Positions 25,253 to 37,505 of a stretch of DNA of 64,000 nt are shown in pieces. This stretch comes from Caballeronia temeraria (GTDB lineage: Bacteria > Pseudomonadota > Gammaproteobacteria > Burkholderiales > Burkholderiaceae). The position numbers were made by a program, and so were the translations under genes. The notes below the pieces were generated by a model. The model had not been told where the DNA came from, searched no databases, and saw nothing but the letters and a program-made list of their open reading frames with translations. How positions within the stretch are numbered: the first letter of the stretch is position 1; every line of letters begins with the position of its first letter. Where the stretch lies: positions 1 to 64,000 of the forward strand of contig NZ_FCOI02000014.1 in the NCBI RefSeq assembly GCF_001544795.2, read 5' to 3'.

Positions 25253-25287
25253 CGGCGCGTGCATTTCAGCTGAAACGCACGCGCCGC
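25253..25287. terminator. Long palindrome between yhbY and the DUF4149 gene
   Basis: GGCGCGTGC and GCACGCGCC flank an inner palindrome (TTTCAGCTGAAA), giving an almost perfect 32-base inverted repeat between two convergent genes. There is no T-run on either side, so it may act as a hairpin barrier rather than a classic terminator. Confidence 0.55.
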
Positions 25288-25303
25288 CTCGAACGACTGC
25301 GAC

Positions 25304-25819
25304 TCAGCTTCGCGCGCGTTTCGCCGCCACCTTGGCGGATTTCCCCTTCGGCACGATCTTCACCGGCGCCGCGCCCGGCAAGCGCCACACCAGCGCAATA
25401 CCGAACAGGCATTCGATCAGATAGATCGCACTCGAAATGCCGTGCAGAATCCCGAACTCTTTCGCATACGGCGAGCTCGCCAGATCGGTGCCCGCTTCCT
25501 GCGCCGCCATACGCAGCGAGTTCATGAACGGCTGCAGCGCGAAGTAGCCGACCAGCACGCACACGAGCATCACCGCGACGATCCACCGCACGCGCTTGTA
25601 GTCGACGATGCCGCTTTTCACGAAGCGATTGCCGATGAGAATCAGCACGAACGCGCTGACCACGCCGATGATCGCTTCGATCCGGAAGAGTTGCGCCGCC
25701 ACCGAGCCCGCCGACGTGCGGTCGAGCATCGAAAAGAGGACGGGGGCAGCGACGAGGCCGAGGGTCAGCAAGCTGCCGACCCAGACCATGCTAACGATGC
25801 GAAAGAGCCGGTGCTCCAT
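25304..25819 (-). CDS. DUF4149 family membrane protein
   Basis: A 171-residue protein with four predicted membrane helices and a basic tail (GKSAKVAAKRARS). It fits the DUF4149 family, whose role is unknown. Its ATG overlaps the greA stop by one base (TGATG), so it is coexpressed with greA, an arrangement I recall from other Burkholderiaceae. Confidence 0.8.
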   Translation of the reverse strand: MEHRLFRIVSMVWVGSLLTLGLVAAPVLFSMLDRTSAGSVAAQLFRIEAIIGVVSAFVLILIGNRFVKSGIVDYKRVRWIVAVMLVCVLVGYFALQPFMNSLRMAAQEAGTDLASSPYAKEFGILHGISSAIYLIECLFGIALVWRLPGAAPVKIVPKGKSAKVAAKRARS

Positions 25820-26295
25820 CAGACGTAGCGAACCGCGATGATTTCGTATTCGCGCGCGCCGCTCGGCGCCTGCACCGATGCCACGTCGCCTTCCGACTTC
25901 GCGATCAGCGCGCGCGCGATCGGCGAGCTGACGGAGATGAGGCCGTGGTCGATGTCGGCTTCGTCATCGCCGACGATCTGATACGTCACCATGTCGCCCG
26001 ACTCTAGGTCTTCCAGTTCGACGGTCGCGCCGAACACCACGCGCCCTTCCGCTTCGACCTGCGTCGGGTCGATCACTTGCGCGGCGGCGAGCTTCGACTC
26101 GATTTCCGCGATACGGCCCTCGATGAATCCCTGCTTTTCTTTCGCGGCATCGTATTCCGCGTTTTCCGACAAGTCGCCCTGCGCGCGCGCTTCCGCGATC
26201 GCAGTGATGACCGCCGGACGCTCCACGGCCTTCAGGCGTTGCAACTCGTCGCGCAGCAACTCCGCGCCGCGCTTCGTCAAAGGAATCGTGCTCAT
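25819..26295 (-). CDS. greA: Transcription elongation factor GreA
   Basis: A 158-residue protein. An N-terminal coiled coil carries the acidic tip QGDLSENAEYDAAKE (about residues 39-53) that enters the RNA polymerase secondary channel and triggers cleavage of backtracked RNA. A C-terminal FKBP-like domain follows (FGATVELEDLESGD to the end). It lies just after the carAB terminator. Confidence 0.97.
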   Translation of the reverse strand: MSTIPLTKRGAELLRDELQRLKAVERPAVITAIAEARAQGDLSENAEYDAAKEKQGFIEGRIAEIESKLAAAQVIDPTQVEAEGRVVFGATVELEDLESGDMVTYQIVGDDEADIDHGLISVSSPIARALIAKSEGDVASVQAPSGAREYEIIAVRYV

Positions 26296-26318
26296 AGACC
26301 ACTCACAAACAATTTCGT

Positions 26319-26374
26319 CAAAAAAATTACCGCGGTTAAGCGCATCTCCCGAAAGAGACGCCGCTTAACCGCGG
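26319..26374 (-). terminator. Terminator of carAB
   Basis: CCGCGGTTAAGCG pairs with CGCTTAACCGCGG, then TAATTTTTTT on the minus strand. It lies 30 bases after the carB stop and separates it from greA. Confidence 0.85.
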
Positions 26375-26404
26375 CTCGTGATGCTTGGACCAGTAATCGA
26401 AGCC

Positions 26405-29659
<3,255 letters not shown>

Positions 29660-29692
29660 AACTGTGCTCTGTCTGTGTGCTGTGTTCTGTTC

Positions 29693-30835
29693 TTAAGCTG
29701 CGACCTTTTGTGCTTCCATCAGCTTGATGAAGCGGTCGAACAGATACGCGATGTCGTGCGGGCCGGGCGACGCTTCCGGGTGACCCTGGAAGCAGAACGC
29801 GGGCTTGTCGGTGAGCGCGAAGCCCTGCAGCGTGCCGTCGAAGAGCGAGACATGCGTGACCTTCGCGTTGGCGGGCAGCGTCGATGCATCGACCGCGAAA
29901 CCGTGGTTCTGCGACGTGATCACCACGCGGCCATCGTCCATGTCCTTCACCGGATGGTTCGCGCCGTGGTGGCCGGTCTTCATCTTCATCGTCTTTGCGC
30001 CGACGGCGAGGCCCATGATCTGATGGCCGAGGCAGATGCCGAACGTCGGAATGCCGCGCTCGATGAACTCGCGCGTCGCGGCAATCGCGTAGTCGCACGG
30101 TTCCGGATCGCCGGGGCCGTTCGACAGGAAGATGCCGTCCGGATTGAGCGCGAGCGCGTCAGCGGCGCTCGATTGCGCGGGCAGCACGGTGACGTGGCAA
30201 CCGCGTTCCGCGAGCATGCGCAAGATGTTGTACTTCACGCCGTAATCGAATGCGACGACGCGGAATTTCGGCGCGTCCTGCTTGCCGTAGCCGCTGCCGA
30301 GACGCCATTCGGTCTGCGTCCATTCGTAGCTCTTTTCCGTCGACACGACCTTCGCGAGGTCCATGCCGGCGAGACCCGGGAACGAGCGCGCGAGGCCGAG
30401 CGCCTTCGCTTCGTCGTCGCTGCCGCCGAGAATGCAGCCGTTCTGCGCGCCCTTCTCGCGCAGGATGCGCGTGAGCTTGCGCGTATCGATGCCCGAAATG
30501 GCGACGACGCCTTGCACCTTCAGATAGTCGGAGAGCGATTGCTCGGAGCGGAAGTTGGATGCGAGCACCGGCAGATCGCGAATGATGAGGCCGGCGGCAT
30601 GGACTTTGGTGGCTTCGACGTCTTCGGCGTTCACGCCGTAGTTGCCGATATGCGGATAGGTCAGCGTGACGATCTGGCGGGCATAGCTCGGATCGGTCAG
30701 GATTTCCTGATAACCGGTGATGGCGGTGTTGAACACCACTTCGCCGATCGTCGAACCGGGTGCGCCGATCGATTGACCACGAAAGACCGTGCCGTCGGCA
30801 AGTGCGAGTAGTGCGGGGGAAAATGACGGCAACAC
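29693..30835 (-). CDS. carA: Carbamoyl-phosphate synthase, small subunit
   Basis: A 380-residue glutaminase that releases ammonia from glutamine for CarB. The class I amidotransferase triad is visible: nucleophile Cys in FGICLGHQIMGLAVG, then His and Glu in GHPEASPGPHD. I set the start at GTG 30835, six bases after AAGGAG and matching the usual LPSFSPALLALADGT beginning. An upstream in-frame GTG (30856) lies before that ribosome binding site. Confidence 0.96.
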   Translation of the reverse strand: MLPSFSPALLALADGTVFRGQSIGAPGSTIGEVVFNTAITGYQEILTDPSYARQIVTLTYPHIGNYGVNAEDVEATKVHAAGLIIRDLPVLASNFRSEQSLSDYLKVQGVVAISGIDTRKLTRILREKGAQNGCILGGSDDEAKALGLARSFPGLAGMDLAKVVSTEKSYEWTQTEWRLGSGYGKQDAPKFRVVAFDYGVKYNILRMLAERGCHVTVLPAQSSAADALALNPDGIFLSNGPGDPEPCDYAIAATREFIERGIPTFGICLGHQIMGLAVGAKTMKMKTGHHGANHPVKDMDDGRVVITSQNHGFAVDASTLPANAKVTHVSLFDGTLQGFALTDKPAFCFQGHPEASPGPHDIAYLFDRFIKLMEAQKVAA

Positions 30836-31107
30836 GGGAAGCTCCTTGGGGAACACCCTGTTACCGACCTGTCTGTCCGAAATTCAGGCTTGGCTTCCCA
30901 CCGTTCGTAGAACGAGGGTTTCCTTCGCGCAGTGTGGCGGCGGCTCGCGAGGCGCGCGTCGCGGCTCGGATCAGCTCGCTTGCATGGAGGCAAACGCGGT
31001 GACGAAGCAGGCGATCGGCGGCGTGCGGCGCGCGCTGACTGGCGCAGCGAACGACGGTGAATGGGAGGTAGGCGCTAGGGTGCGGGTTGATGTGCTCAAA
31101 CCTTGGA
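30836..31107 (-). other. Long carAB leader
   Basis: About 265 bases separate the predicted promoter from the carA start. No gene is seen in it, apart from a trivial four-codon frame. Small hairpins exist (e.g. CGTTC/GAACG near 30905) but no clear attenuator with a T-run. Confidence 0.4.
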
Positions 31108-31137
31108 ATTATAGCGTTAAATTGACACATCTGCCAA
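31108..31137 (-). promoter_or_regulatory. Predicted sigma-70 promoter of carAB
   Basis: On the minus strand TTGGCA, an 18-base spacer and a perfect TATAAT. It sits in an AT-rich patch between carA and the transporter gene. Confidence 0.65.
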
Positions 31138-31173
31138 ATTTGGGAGTGGTCCGCTTGCCGCCCGCCGCCCCGG

Positions 31174-32436
31174 TTACGACGTCGCGTTTTCCACTTGCGC
31201 CTCGCGTTTATGCAGCGCGCGGCCCGGCAACATGTACCAGATCGCGCTCGCGATTTGCAGCGCGATGAGCGTCGCCCATACCGAAACGTGCGCCGTTGCC
31301 GGATAGCGTCCCGCTTGCACCGGCCACAGCGAAAGCATTGCGCCGACGCCAACCTGAAAGCCGAAGATCAGCAGAAAAATTACGAGGGTCAGCGTCGTAT
31401 TCACGCGCCCGGCCATGTGCGACGGGAAGTAACGCGCCGCGACCGCGTAACTCAGAATGCCCGTGCCGCCGAAGACGCCATAAGCGGCGATGAGCGTCGC
31501 GGGCGGCAGCGGCACGCGCAGCGCCATCAACACCTGCGTGACGACGAAGAGCGTCATGCCGGCGCCGCAGAACGCGTACACCGAGACGCCGCGCCGCTCG
31601 AGGATGCGCGCCGCCGCGCCGAAGCCGATCGAGCCGAACATCATCGCGAAACCGAGCACGGAAACGATCGCCGAAGAATGCGCGGGCGTGAGGTTCATCA
31701 CATCGGTGAGATAGGGACGTATCCAGAGCGACTGCATCGCAAAAAACACGCCCTGCGTGACGACGGGAAACGATGCGATCTTCCAGAACGCGGCGCTCTT
31801 CATGATGTGCCACGTGCCCTTGAACTGCGTGACGATGTCGGCCTGATGATGCGCATCAGCCTTGCGCGGCGCGAAGAGCGCGATCGCCGCCGCGACGACG
31901 AGCGTGAACGCGCCGAGGCCGAAACACACCTGGCGCCACGTCGCGAACTGCAGCGCGAACGAAAGCGGCGACCCGACGACCACGCCGCCCAAACCGCCGA
32001 CGGCCATCGTGAAGCCGTTGATGAGCGGCAGGCGCGATATCGGGAAATGCTGCGCCGACGCCTTGAACGCCGCCGCGAGACACACGGACACGCCCACGCC
32101 GATCAGCAGGCGCCCCGCCATCAATCCGGCCAGTCCGTTCGATACGCCGAACACGCCGATGCCCGCCGCGGCGAACAGGAGCATGCAGGCCGTCACGCGT
32201 GCCGGCCCGAAGTGATCGAGCATCACGCCGACCGGAATCTGCGCCGCCGCGAATCCGATGAAATACAGCGCCGTCAGCAGACCGAGATCGGCGCCGGACA
32301 GGCCGAGGTCGTGCGTGATGAGCGGCGCGAAGCCGAGATTGACGCCGCGGAACACGTACGAGACGAAGTAGCCGGCGGCGAACAGGAGGAAAACGCGGAG
32401 ACGAACGGAGGACGACATGTGAAACAAGCGCTTCAT
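31174..32436 (-). CDS. MFS transporter
   Basis: A 420-residue protein with twelve predicted membrane helices. The loop 2-3 motif GVMLDHFGPAR and the pattern GRLLIGVGVSVCLAAAFKA mark the major facilitator superfamily, of the CynX/NarK-like or sugar-phosphate type. The substrate cannot be told from the sequence. ATG 32436 and ATG 32418 are both possible; neither has a good ribosome binding site. It stands alone between carAB and mltD. Confidence 0.85.
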   Translation of the reverse strand: MKRLFHMSSSVRLRVFLLFAAGYFVSYVFRGVNLGFAPLITHDLGLSGADLGLLTALYFIGFAAAQIPVGVMLDHFGPARVTACMLLFAAAGIGVFGVSNGLAGLMAGRLLIGVGVSVCLAAAFKASAQHFPISRLPLINGFTMAVGGLGGVVVGSPLSFALQFATWRQVCFGLGAFTLVVAAAIALFAPRKADAHHQADIVTQFKGTWHIMKSAAFWKIASFPVVTQGVFFAMQSLWIRPYLTDVMNLTPAHSSAIVSVLGFAMMFGSIGFGAAARILERRGVSVYAFCGAGMTLFVVTQVLMALRVPLPPATLIAAYGVFGGTGILSYAVAARYFPSHMAGRVNTTLTLVIFLLIFGFQVGVGAMLSLWPVQAGRYPATAHVSVWATLIALQIASAIWYMLPGRALHKREAQVENATS

Positions 32437-32473
32437 CGATTCTTGGATCGACAGTGTAGCGGGGTCGCCCAAA

Positions 32474-32506
32474 AAGAGAACGCCGTCACCTTGGTGACGG
32501 CGTGGG
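32474..32506 (-). terminator. Terminator after mltD
   Basis: ACGCCGTCACC pairs with GGTGACGGCGT, followed on the minus strand by TCTCTTTTTGGG. Confidence 0.75.
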
Positions 32507-32534
32507 TTATCGCTCCGGCATAAGCAAGCGGGCG

Positions 32535-34175
32535 TTATTTCTTCTTGCTGCTCTTCGTCGTGGCAGCCGGCTTCGTGGTCTTGGCGGCGGGCTTTGCCGC
32601 ATGCGACGCCGTCGAAGCCGACACCTTCGTCACCTTGCCCGACGAATGCGCGCTCGTCTTGCCGCCACGCGAGGACTTCGGCTCCGGCACGCGCGTGCCG
32701 ATCTTCGATACGCCGCCCGACGAACGGCTCGACGCCGCCACGGTTTCCACGCGCGCCGGACCTGGCTCGGCCGGCACCGCACGGCCGTACGGCACGTGCA
32801 GCACGACCACCTGCCCCGGCATGAACATTTCGCCGTGCGTGCGGTTCCACGCGCGCAATTGCGCCGGCGAGACGTCGTAGCGATCCGCCAGCGTGCCGAT
32901 GGACTGCTTGCGGCGCACGCGGATCACGAGCCTGCGGGTGTCGGGCACGTCGCGCTCGACGGCGAGCATCGCGTTTGCGGCGACGTCGGCGCTGATGTCT
33001 TCGTCGTCGTCATCCGTGCGCGGCACGACGATGGTCGAACCCGGCTTCAGACGCATGCCCGCCGGAATGCGGTTGACCGACATGAGCGTGTCCGCGTCCA
33101 CGCCGATTTTTTCGGCGATCGCGGCCGGACGCGCGCGCTCGGTCACGGTGTACGTGGTCCACGACGACAGCGCGCCCGAATACGACGTCAGATTGCGCTG
33201 GAACGAAGCGGCGTTATCGAACGGCAGCAGGATCTGCGGATTGGTCGCGCCGAGAATCACCGGCTTCGAGAACGACGGATTCAGCGAGCGGAATTCCTCC
33301 ACACTCATGCCGGCGAGCTTCGCGGCCATGGTCACGTCGATGTCGCGCGCGGTCGTGACCGTCACGAAGTACGGGTGATTCGGAATGTCGGGCAGCGTGA
33401 GACCGTACATCTGCGGGTTGCTCACGATGTTCTTCACGGCCTGCAGCTTCGGCACGTAGTTGCGCGTCTCGTTGGGCATGCGCAGGCTTTCGTAGTCGGT
33501 CGGCAAGCCCGCCGCCTCGTTGCGCGCGATCGCGCGCTGCACGTTGCCCTCGCCCCAGTTGTACGCGGCGAGCGCGAGATGCCAGTCGCCGAACATGTCA
33601 TGCAGGCGCGAGAGGTAATCGAGCGCGGCGGACGTCGACGCGAGCACGTCGCGGCGCTCGTCCTGCCACATGTTCTGCTTGAGGTTGTAGTCGCGGCCCG
33701 TGCCCGGCATGAACTGCCACATGCCCGCGGCCTTCGCGACGGAGAGCGCCTGCGGGCTGTAAGCCGATTCGATGAACGGCAGCAGCGCCAGCTCGGTCGG
33801 CATGTGCCGCTGCTCGAGCTCCTCGACGATGTGATACAGATACTTCTGCGAACGCGTGGTCATGCGCTCGACGTAATCCGGGCGCTGCGCATACCAGTTG
33901 ACCTGCATGTCGACGAGGTCGCTCTGCAGATCGGGAATCTGGAAGCCGCTGCGAATGCGGTTCCAGAGGTCGGACGAACCTACGAGCGAAGTGACAGGCG
34001 TCTTGTCGACGTCGATGGTTTCCTTGGCTGCTGCGGTGCGGCGAATCGTGTCGGCGATCTGTTGCTGCGAAACGGTGGAAGTGGCTGAAGCTGAAAGCGG
34101 ATCTGACGCCGTAGGTCCCTGGCTCGCGCACGCGGCGAGCATCAGGACGGACAGCGCGCTAAGGGTTAGTCGCAT
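32535..34175 (-). CDS. mltD: Membrane-bound lytic murein transglycosylase D with LysM repeats
   Basis: A 546-residue lipoprotein (lipobox LMLAAC near residue 14). The lytic transglycosylase domain (about 90-250) has the catalytic Glu in LPFIESAYSPQALS, then AAGMWQFMPGTGRDYNL and LALAAYNWGEGNVQRAI. Two LysM-like segments follow (about 345-385 and 405-455), and a Lys/Ser/Ala-rich tail closes it. It cleaves glycan strands at the outer membrane. I start at ATG 34175; an upstream frame to 34238 does not fit the signal peptide. gloB lies upstream. Confidence 0.93.
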   Translation of the reverse strand: MRLTLSALSVLMLAACASQGPTASDPLSASATSTVSQQQIADTIRRTAAAKETIDVDKTPVTSLVGSSDLWNRIRSGFQIPDLQSDLVDMQVNWYAQRPDYVERMTTRSQKYLYHIVEELEQRHMPTELALLPFIESAYSPQALSVAKAAGMWQFMPGTGRDYNLKQNMWQDERRDVLASTSAALDYLSRLHDMFGDWHLALAAYNWGEGNVQRAIARNEAAGLPTDYESLRMPNETRNYVPKLQAVKNIVSNPQMYGLTLPDIPNHPYFVTVTTARDIDVTMAAKLAGMSVEEFRSLNPSFSKPVILGATNPQILLPFDNAASFQRNLTSYSGALSSWTTYTVTERARPAAIAEKIGVDADTLMSVNRIPAGMRLKPGSTIVVPRTDDDDEDISADVAANAMLAVERDVPDTRRLVIRVRRKQSIGTLADRYDVSPAQLRAWNRTHGEMFMPGQVVVLHVPYGRAVPAEPGPARVETVAASSRSSGGVSKIGTRVPEPKSSRGGKTSAHSSGKVTKVSASTASHAAKPAAKTTKPAATTKSSKKK

Positions 34176-34336
34176 GGAACGTCTCTGCTTCCAAAAGATA
34201 ATGCTTGGAAATTTGCAGCCGATGGTACGGAACAGCACTTAAGACGTCAATAAGAATGCGCGCAAAACCCCTGCAAAATCCTGCATCTAACAGCGATTCC
34301 AACGTTTCGGTTGAGGTTAGCCCCAAATAGTTTGTG

Positions 34337-35188
34337 TTAACGGAACTTATCTTTCCAGCCGCGCATCATTCGAAACGCTTCGAGCCGGTCCGAAACCGGG
34401 GCGCCGAACTGCGATGAAAGCGTCGCCTGGATGGCTGGAACGTCCGCGCGCAGGAATGGATTCACCGCTTTTTCGTGGCCGATGGTCGTCGGCAAAGTCG
34501 GCTTGCCGGCCGCGCGCAGCGCCTGCGCGTCGTCGCTCCATCGCAGCAGCGCGGTATTGTCCGGCTCGCACGCGCGGGCGAACTTGATATTCGACAGCGT
34601 GTACTCGTGCGCGCAGTGGACCTGCGTGTTCTCCGGCAGTGCGGCGAGCGCGTCGAGCGAACTGAGCATCTGCTGCGGCGTGCCTTCGAAGAGACGGCCG
34701 CAACCGCTCGCGAACAATGTGTCGCCGCAAAAGAGATGCGGCGTGCCGTCCGGGTCGCCCGCCTGAAAATAGGCGATGTGTCCCGCCGTGTGGCCGGGGA
34801 CATCGATCACGGAAAGCTCGAGCGCCGGCTGCGCGATGCGCACCGTATCGCCGCCCGTGACACGCTGCGTCACATGCTCGATGCGCTCGCCCGCCGGGCC
34901 GTAGACGGGAATCCCACCCTCTGCCATTCGGCTATCGAGGAGTGCTTTCACGCCGCCGACGTGGTCCTGATGGTGGTGCGTGAGTAAAATAGCGGTCAGC
35001 CGCCAACCTCGTTTGGCGAGATAGGCCTCGACGGGCGCAGCATCGCCGGGGTCGACCACGACCGCATCGCGCGAGTCCGACACGAGCCAGATGTAGTTGT
35101 CCTCGAACGCCGGTACCGGCACGTATTCGAGGGCATCGGGTGCATCCTGAGCAGGCGATTTCTTGGCAAGCGAATTCATGGCGATCAT
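34337..35188 (-). CDS. gloB: Hydroxyacylglutathione hydrolase (glyoxalase II)
   Basis: A 283-residue metallo-beta-lactamase-fold enzyme that hydrolyses S-lactoylglutathione in methylglyoxal detoxification. The metal motif THHHQDHVGG is near residue 70; PGHTAGHIAYF, FCGDTLFASGCGR and HCAHEYTLSNIKFA supply the other ligands. Compared with usual starts (LEYVPVPAFEDNYIWLV) there are about 20 extra N-terminal residues, and ATG 35179 is an equally possible start. It diverges from the methyltransferase gene across only 18 bases. Confidence 0.94.
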   Translation of the reverse strand: MIAMNSLAKKSPAQDAPDALEYVPVPAFEDNYIWLVSDSRDAVVVDPGDAAPVEAYLAKRGWRLTAILLTHHHQDHVGGVKALLDSRMAEGGIPVYGPAGERIEHVTQRVTGGDTVRIAQPALELSVIDVPGHTAGHIAYFQAGDPDGTPHLFCGDTLFASGCGRLFEGTPQQMLSSLDALAALPENTQVHCAHEYTLSNIKFARACEPDNTALLRWSDDAQALRAAGKPTLPTTIGHEKAVNPFLRADVPAIQATLSSQFGAPVSDRLEAFRMMRGWKDKFR

Positions 35189-35206
35189 CTATGCGGCAAT
35201 CCGAAC

Positions 35207-36040
35207 ATGTCTGACCGATCGATTATAGACTGGCCCACCTGGACGAGCTCGGCGCCCGGACGCTACGTGCTCGACTGGGAGCAGGCGCAGCTCGATCACG
35301 TGGTGTCGGACATCTTCGGCTATCACGCGCTGCAGCTCGGCATGCCGCAGCTCGACGCGCTGCGCGAAAATCGCATGACCGGACGCGCGCTCGTGCTCGA
35401 CGCCGAAAGCGCATCGAGCGCGCCCTACACGCCGCCGCGCGCGACCATGCCCGGCGTGAGCGCGCTGCCGGCTGCGAGCGCGCCCGATGGCCGCAGCACC
35501 GTATGGTGCGATCTGCTCGATCTGCCGTTCGAGGCGCAGAGCGTCGATCTGCTCGTGCTGCCGCACACGCTCGAATTTTCGCCGGACCCGCATCGTCTGC
35601 TGCGTGAAGCCGAGCGCGTGCTGGTGCCCGAAGGGCAGTTGATCATCCTCGGGTTCAATTCGCTGAGCCTGTGGGGTGCCCGGCAATCGCTGGGCAAGGT
35701 GGCGGGACGGCCGTTCGTGCCGTCGGCGCACGAGATGATCGCGTTCACGCGCATCAAGGACTGGATCAAGCTGCTCGGATTCGATCTTGAACGCGGACGC
35801 TTCGGCTGCTATCGTCCGCCGCTCGTCACGGACAAGTGGCTGCAACGCTATCAATTTATGGAAGCCGCCGGCGACCGCTGGTGGCCCATCTTCGGCGCGG
35901 CCTACATGATCACGGCGGTGAAGCGCGTGCGCGGCATGCGCGTCATCGGTCCGCGCAAGCTCAAAAAACCCGCGCTCGCGCCAGGCCTCGCGCCGGTCGC
36001 CGCTCCGCACACGCGCAACGAGACCCGCAAAGAGCTTTGA
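35207..36040 (+). CDS. SAM-dependent methyltransferase-like protein
   Basis: A 277-residue protein with a methyltransferase type 11 core: CDLLDLPFEAQSVDLLVLPH near residue 103 and LREAERVLVPEGQLIILGFN near residue 141. The usual Gly-rich SAM loop at the front is poorly kept, so activity is uncertain. Genes of this sort sit between gloB and rnhA in many proteobacteria; the substrate is unknown. It overlaps the rnhA start (TGATG), so both are translated together. Confidence 0.85.
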   Translation: MSDRSIIDWPTWTSSAPGRYVLDWEQAQLDHVVSDIFGYHALQLGMPQLDALRENRMTGRALVLDAESASSAPYTPPRATMPGVSALPAASAPDGRSTVWCDLLDLPFEAQSVDLLVLPHTLEFSPDPHRLLREAERVLVPEGQLIILGFNSLSLWGARQSLGKVAGRPFVPSAHEMIAFTRIKDWIKLLGFDLERGRFGCYRPPLVTDKWLQRYQFMEAAGDRWWPIFGAAYMITAVKRVRGMRVIGPRKLKKPALAPGLAPVAAPHTRNETRKEL

Positions 36041-36501
36041 TGACTCAAGAATCCGCATCGAACAAGGTAATCGACATCTACACGGACGGCGCCTGCAAGG
36101 GCAATCCCGGTCCCGGCGGCTGGGGCGCCCTGCTCCGCTTCGGCTCGCTGGAAAAGGAGCTGTTCGGCGGAGAAGCCGCGACCACCAACAACCGCATGGA
36201 ACTGATGGCCGTGATTTCCGCGCTCGAGGCGTTGAAACGTCCGTGCCGCGCGATCATCCACACCGATTCGCAATATGTTCAGAAAGGCATCAGCGAATGG
36301 ATCCACGGCTGGAAGAAAAAGAACTGGATGACGGCCGCGAAGACGCCCGTCAAGAACGCCGATCTCTGGAAGCGCCTCGACGATCTCGTCGCGCGGCATG
36401 AGATCGAATGGCGCTGGGTCAAGGGCCACGCCGGTCATCCCGAAAACGAACGCGCCGATGCGCTCGCCAATCGCGGCGTGACCTCGCTCGCGGACAACTG
36501 A
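36040..36501 (+). CDS. rnhA: Ribonuclease HI
   Basis: A 153-residue nuclease that removes RNA from RNA-DNA hybrids. The metal-binding residues are D16 (IYTDGACKGNPG), E54 (NNRMEL) and D76 (IHTDSQYV), with a fourth Asp in GHPENERADALAN. The basic handle region WIHGWKKKNWMTA is present. Start ATG 36040 overlaps the methyltransferase stop. It is followed by dnaQ after 19 bases, the usual rnhA-dnaQ pair. Confidence 0.97.
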   Translation: MTQESASNKVIDIYTDGACKGNPGPGGWGALLRFGSLEKELFGGEAATTNNRMELMAVISALEALKRPCRAIIHTDSQYVQKGISEWIHGWKKKNWMTAAKTPVKNADLWKRLDDLVARHEIEWRWVKGHAGHPENERADALANRGVTSLADN

Positions 36502-36520
36502 ACGAAATGCACGCCAACTT

Positions 36521-37258
36521 ATGCGCCAACTGATACTGGACACCGAAACCACCGGCCTGAACGCGAGAACGGGCGACCGGATCATCGAAATCGGCTGTGT
36601 CGAACTGATCAACCGCCGGCTCACGGGCAACAACCTGCACCTTTACGTGAACCCGGAACGCGACAGCGATCCCGGTGCGCTCGCCGTCCACGGCCTCACC
36701 ACCGAATTCCTGAGCGACAAGCCGAAATTCGCCGAAATCGCCGCGCAACTGCGCGATTTCATCGCGGACGCGGAGTTGATCATCCACAACGCGCCGTTCG
36801 ACGTCGGCTTTCTCGACATGGAGTTCGCGCAACTCGGGCTGCCGAAAGTCGCGGAGACCTGCGCCGGCGTGATCGACTCGCTCGCGCAAGCCAAGCAGAT
36901 GTTCCCCGGCAAGCGCAATTCGCTCGATGCGCTGTGCGACCGCTTCGGCATCAGCAATGCGCACCGCACGCTGCACGGCGCGTTGCTCGACTCGGAGCTG
37001 CTCGCCGAGGTTTATCTCGCGATGACGCGCGGTCAGGAAAGCCTCGTCATCGACATGCTGGGCGATCAGCCGGCGTCGGGCTCGGTGTCGACGTCGCGGA
37101 TCGCGCTCGACGATCTCGATCTGCCGGTGCTCGTTGCGAGCGCCGAAGAACTCGCCGCGCACGAAGCCGTGCTGAGCGATCTCGACAAGGCGATGAAAGG
37201 CACGAGCGTCTGGCGCACGGAACCCGCCCCCGCCGAAGGCGATGCGGTTGCTGCATAA
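36521..37258 (+). CDS. dnaQ: DNA polymerase III epsilon subunit (proofreading exonuclease)
   Basis: A 245-residue DEDDh exonuclease. Exo I is LILDTETTGL (D7, E9), Exo II IIHNAPFDVGFLD, and Exo III HGALLDSELLAEVY with the catalytic His. The C-terminal ~60 residues are less conserved and should carry the alpha-subunit tether. It closes the methyltransferase-rnhA-dnaQ set; tRNA-Val follows 70 bases later. Confidence 0.97.
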   Translation: MRQLILDTETTGLNARTGDRIIEIGCVELINRRLTGNNLHLYVNPERDSDPGALAVHGLTTEFLSDKPKFAEIAAQLRDFIADAELIIHNAPFDVGFLDMEFAQLGLPKVAETCAGVIDSLAQAKQMFPGKRNSLDALCDRFGISNAHRTLHGALLDSELLAEVYLAMTRGQESLVIDMLGDQPASGSVSTSRIALDDLDLPVLVASAEELAAHEAVLSDLDKAMKGTSVWRTEPAPAEGDAVAA

Positions 37259-37328
37259 TTTTTTTCGAATTTGCTTTAAGAAGCTCTTTACGAAACCCGA
37301 AACGCCTGACATAATCTCGTCTCTCTTC

Positions 37329-37403
37329 GGGTGGTTAGCTCAGCGGTAGAGCACTGCCTTCACACGGCAGGGGTCACTGGTTCGATCCCAGTACTACCCA
37401 CCA
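37329..37403 (+). tRNA. tRNA-Val (anticodon CAC)
   Basis: Acceptor GGGTGGT pairs with ACTACCC; anticodon stem CTGCC/GGCAG with loop TTCACAC gives CAC; T-loop TTCGATC; CCA is encoded. It reads GTG, the dominant valine codon of this GC-rich genome. Confidence 0.97.
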
Positions 37404-37440
37404 GAATTCTGGTGTTGGTAAAGACAAGCACCGAAGATTA

Positions 37441-37473
37441 AAAGGCCCGAGTCTCACGACTTGGGCCTTTTTC
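37441..37473 (+). terminator. Terminator of tRNA-Val
   Basis: AAAGGCCCGAGTC pairs with GACTTGGGCCTTT (one G-T pair), followed by TTTC. Confidence 0.8.
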
Positions 37474-37505
37474 ATTTCCAGCGTATTAAACGCGCGAATC
37501 GAACG

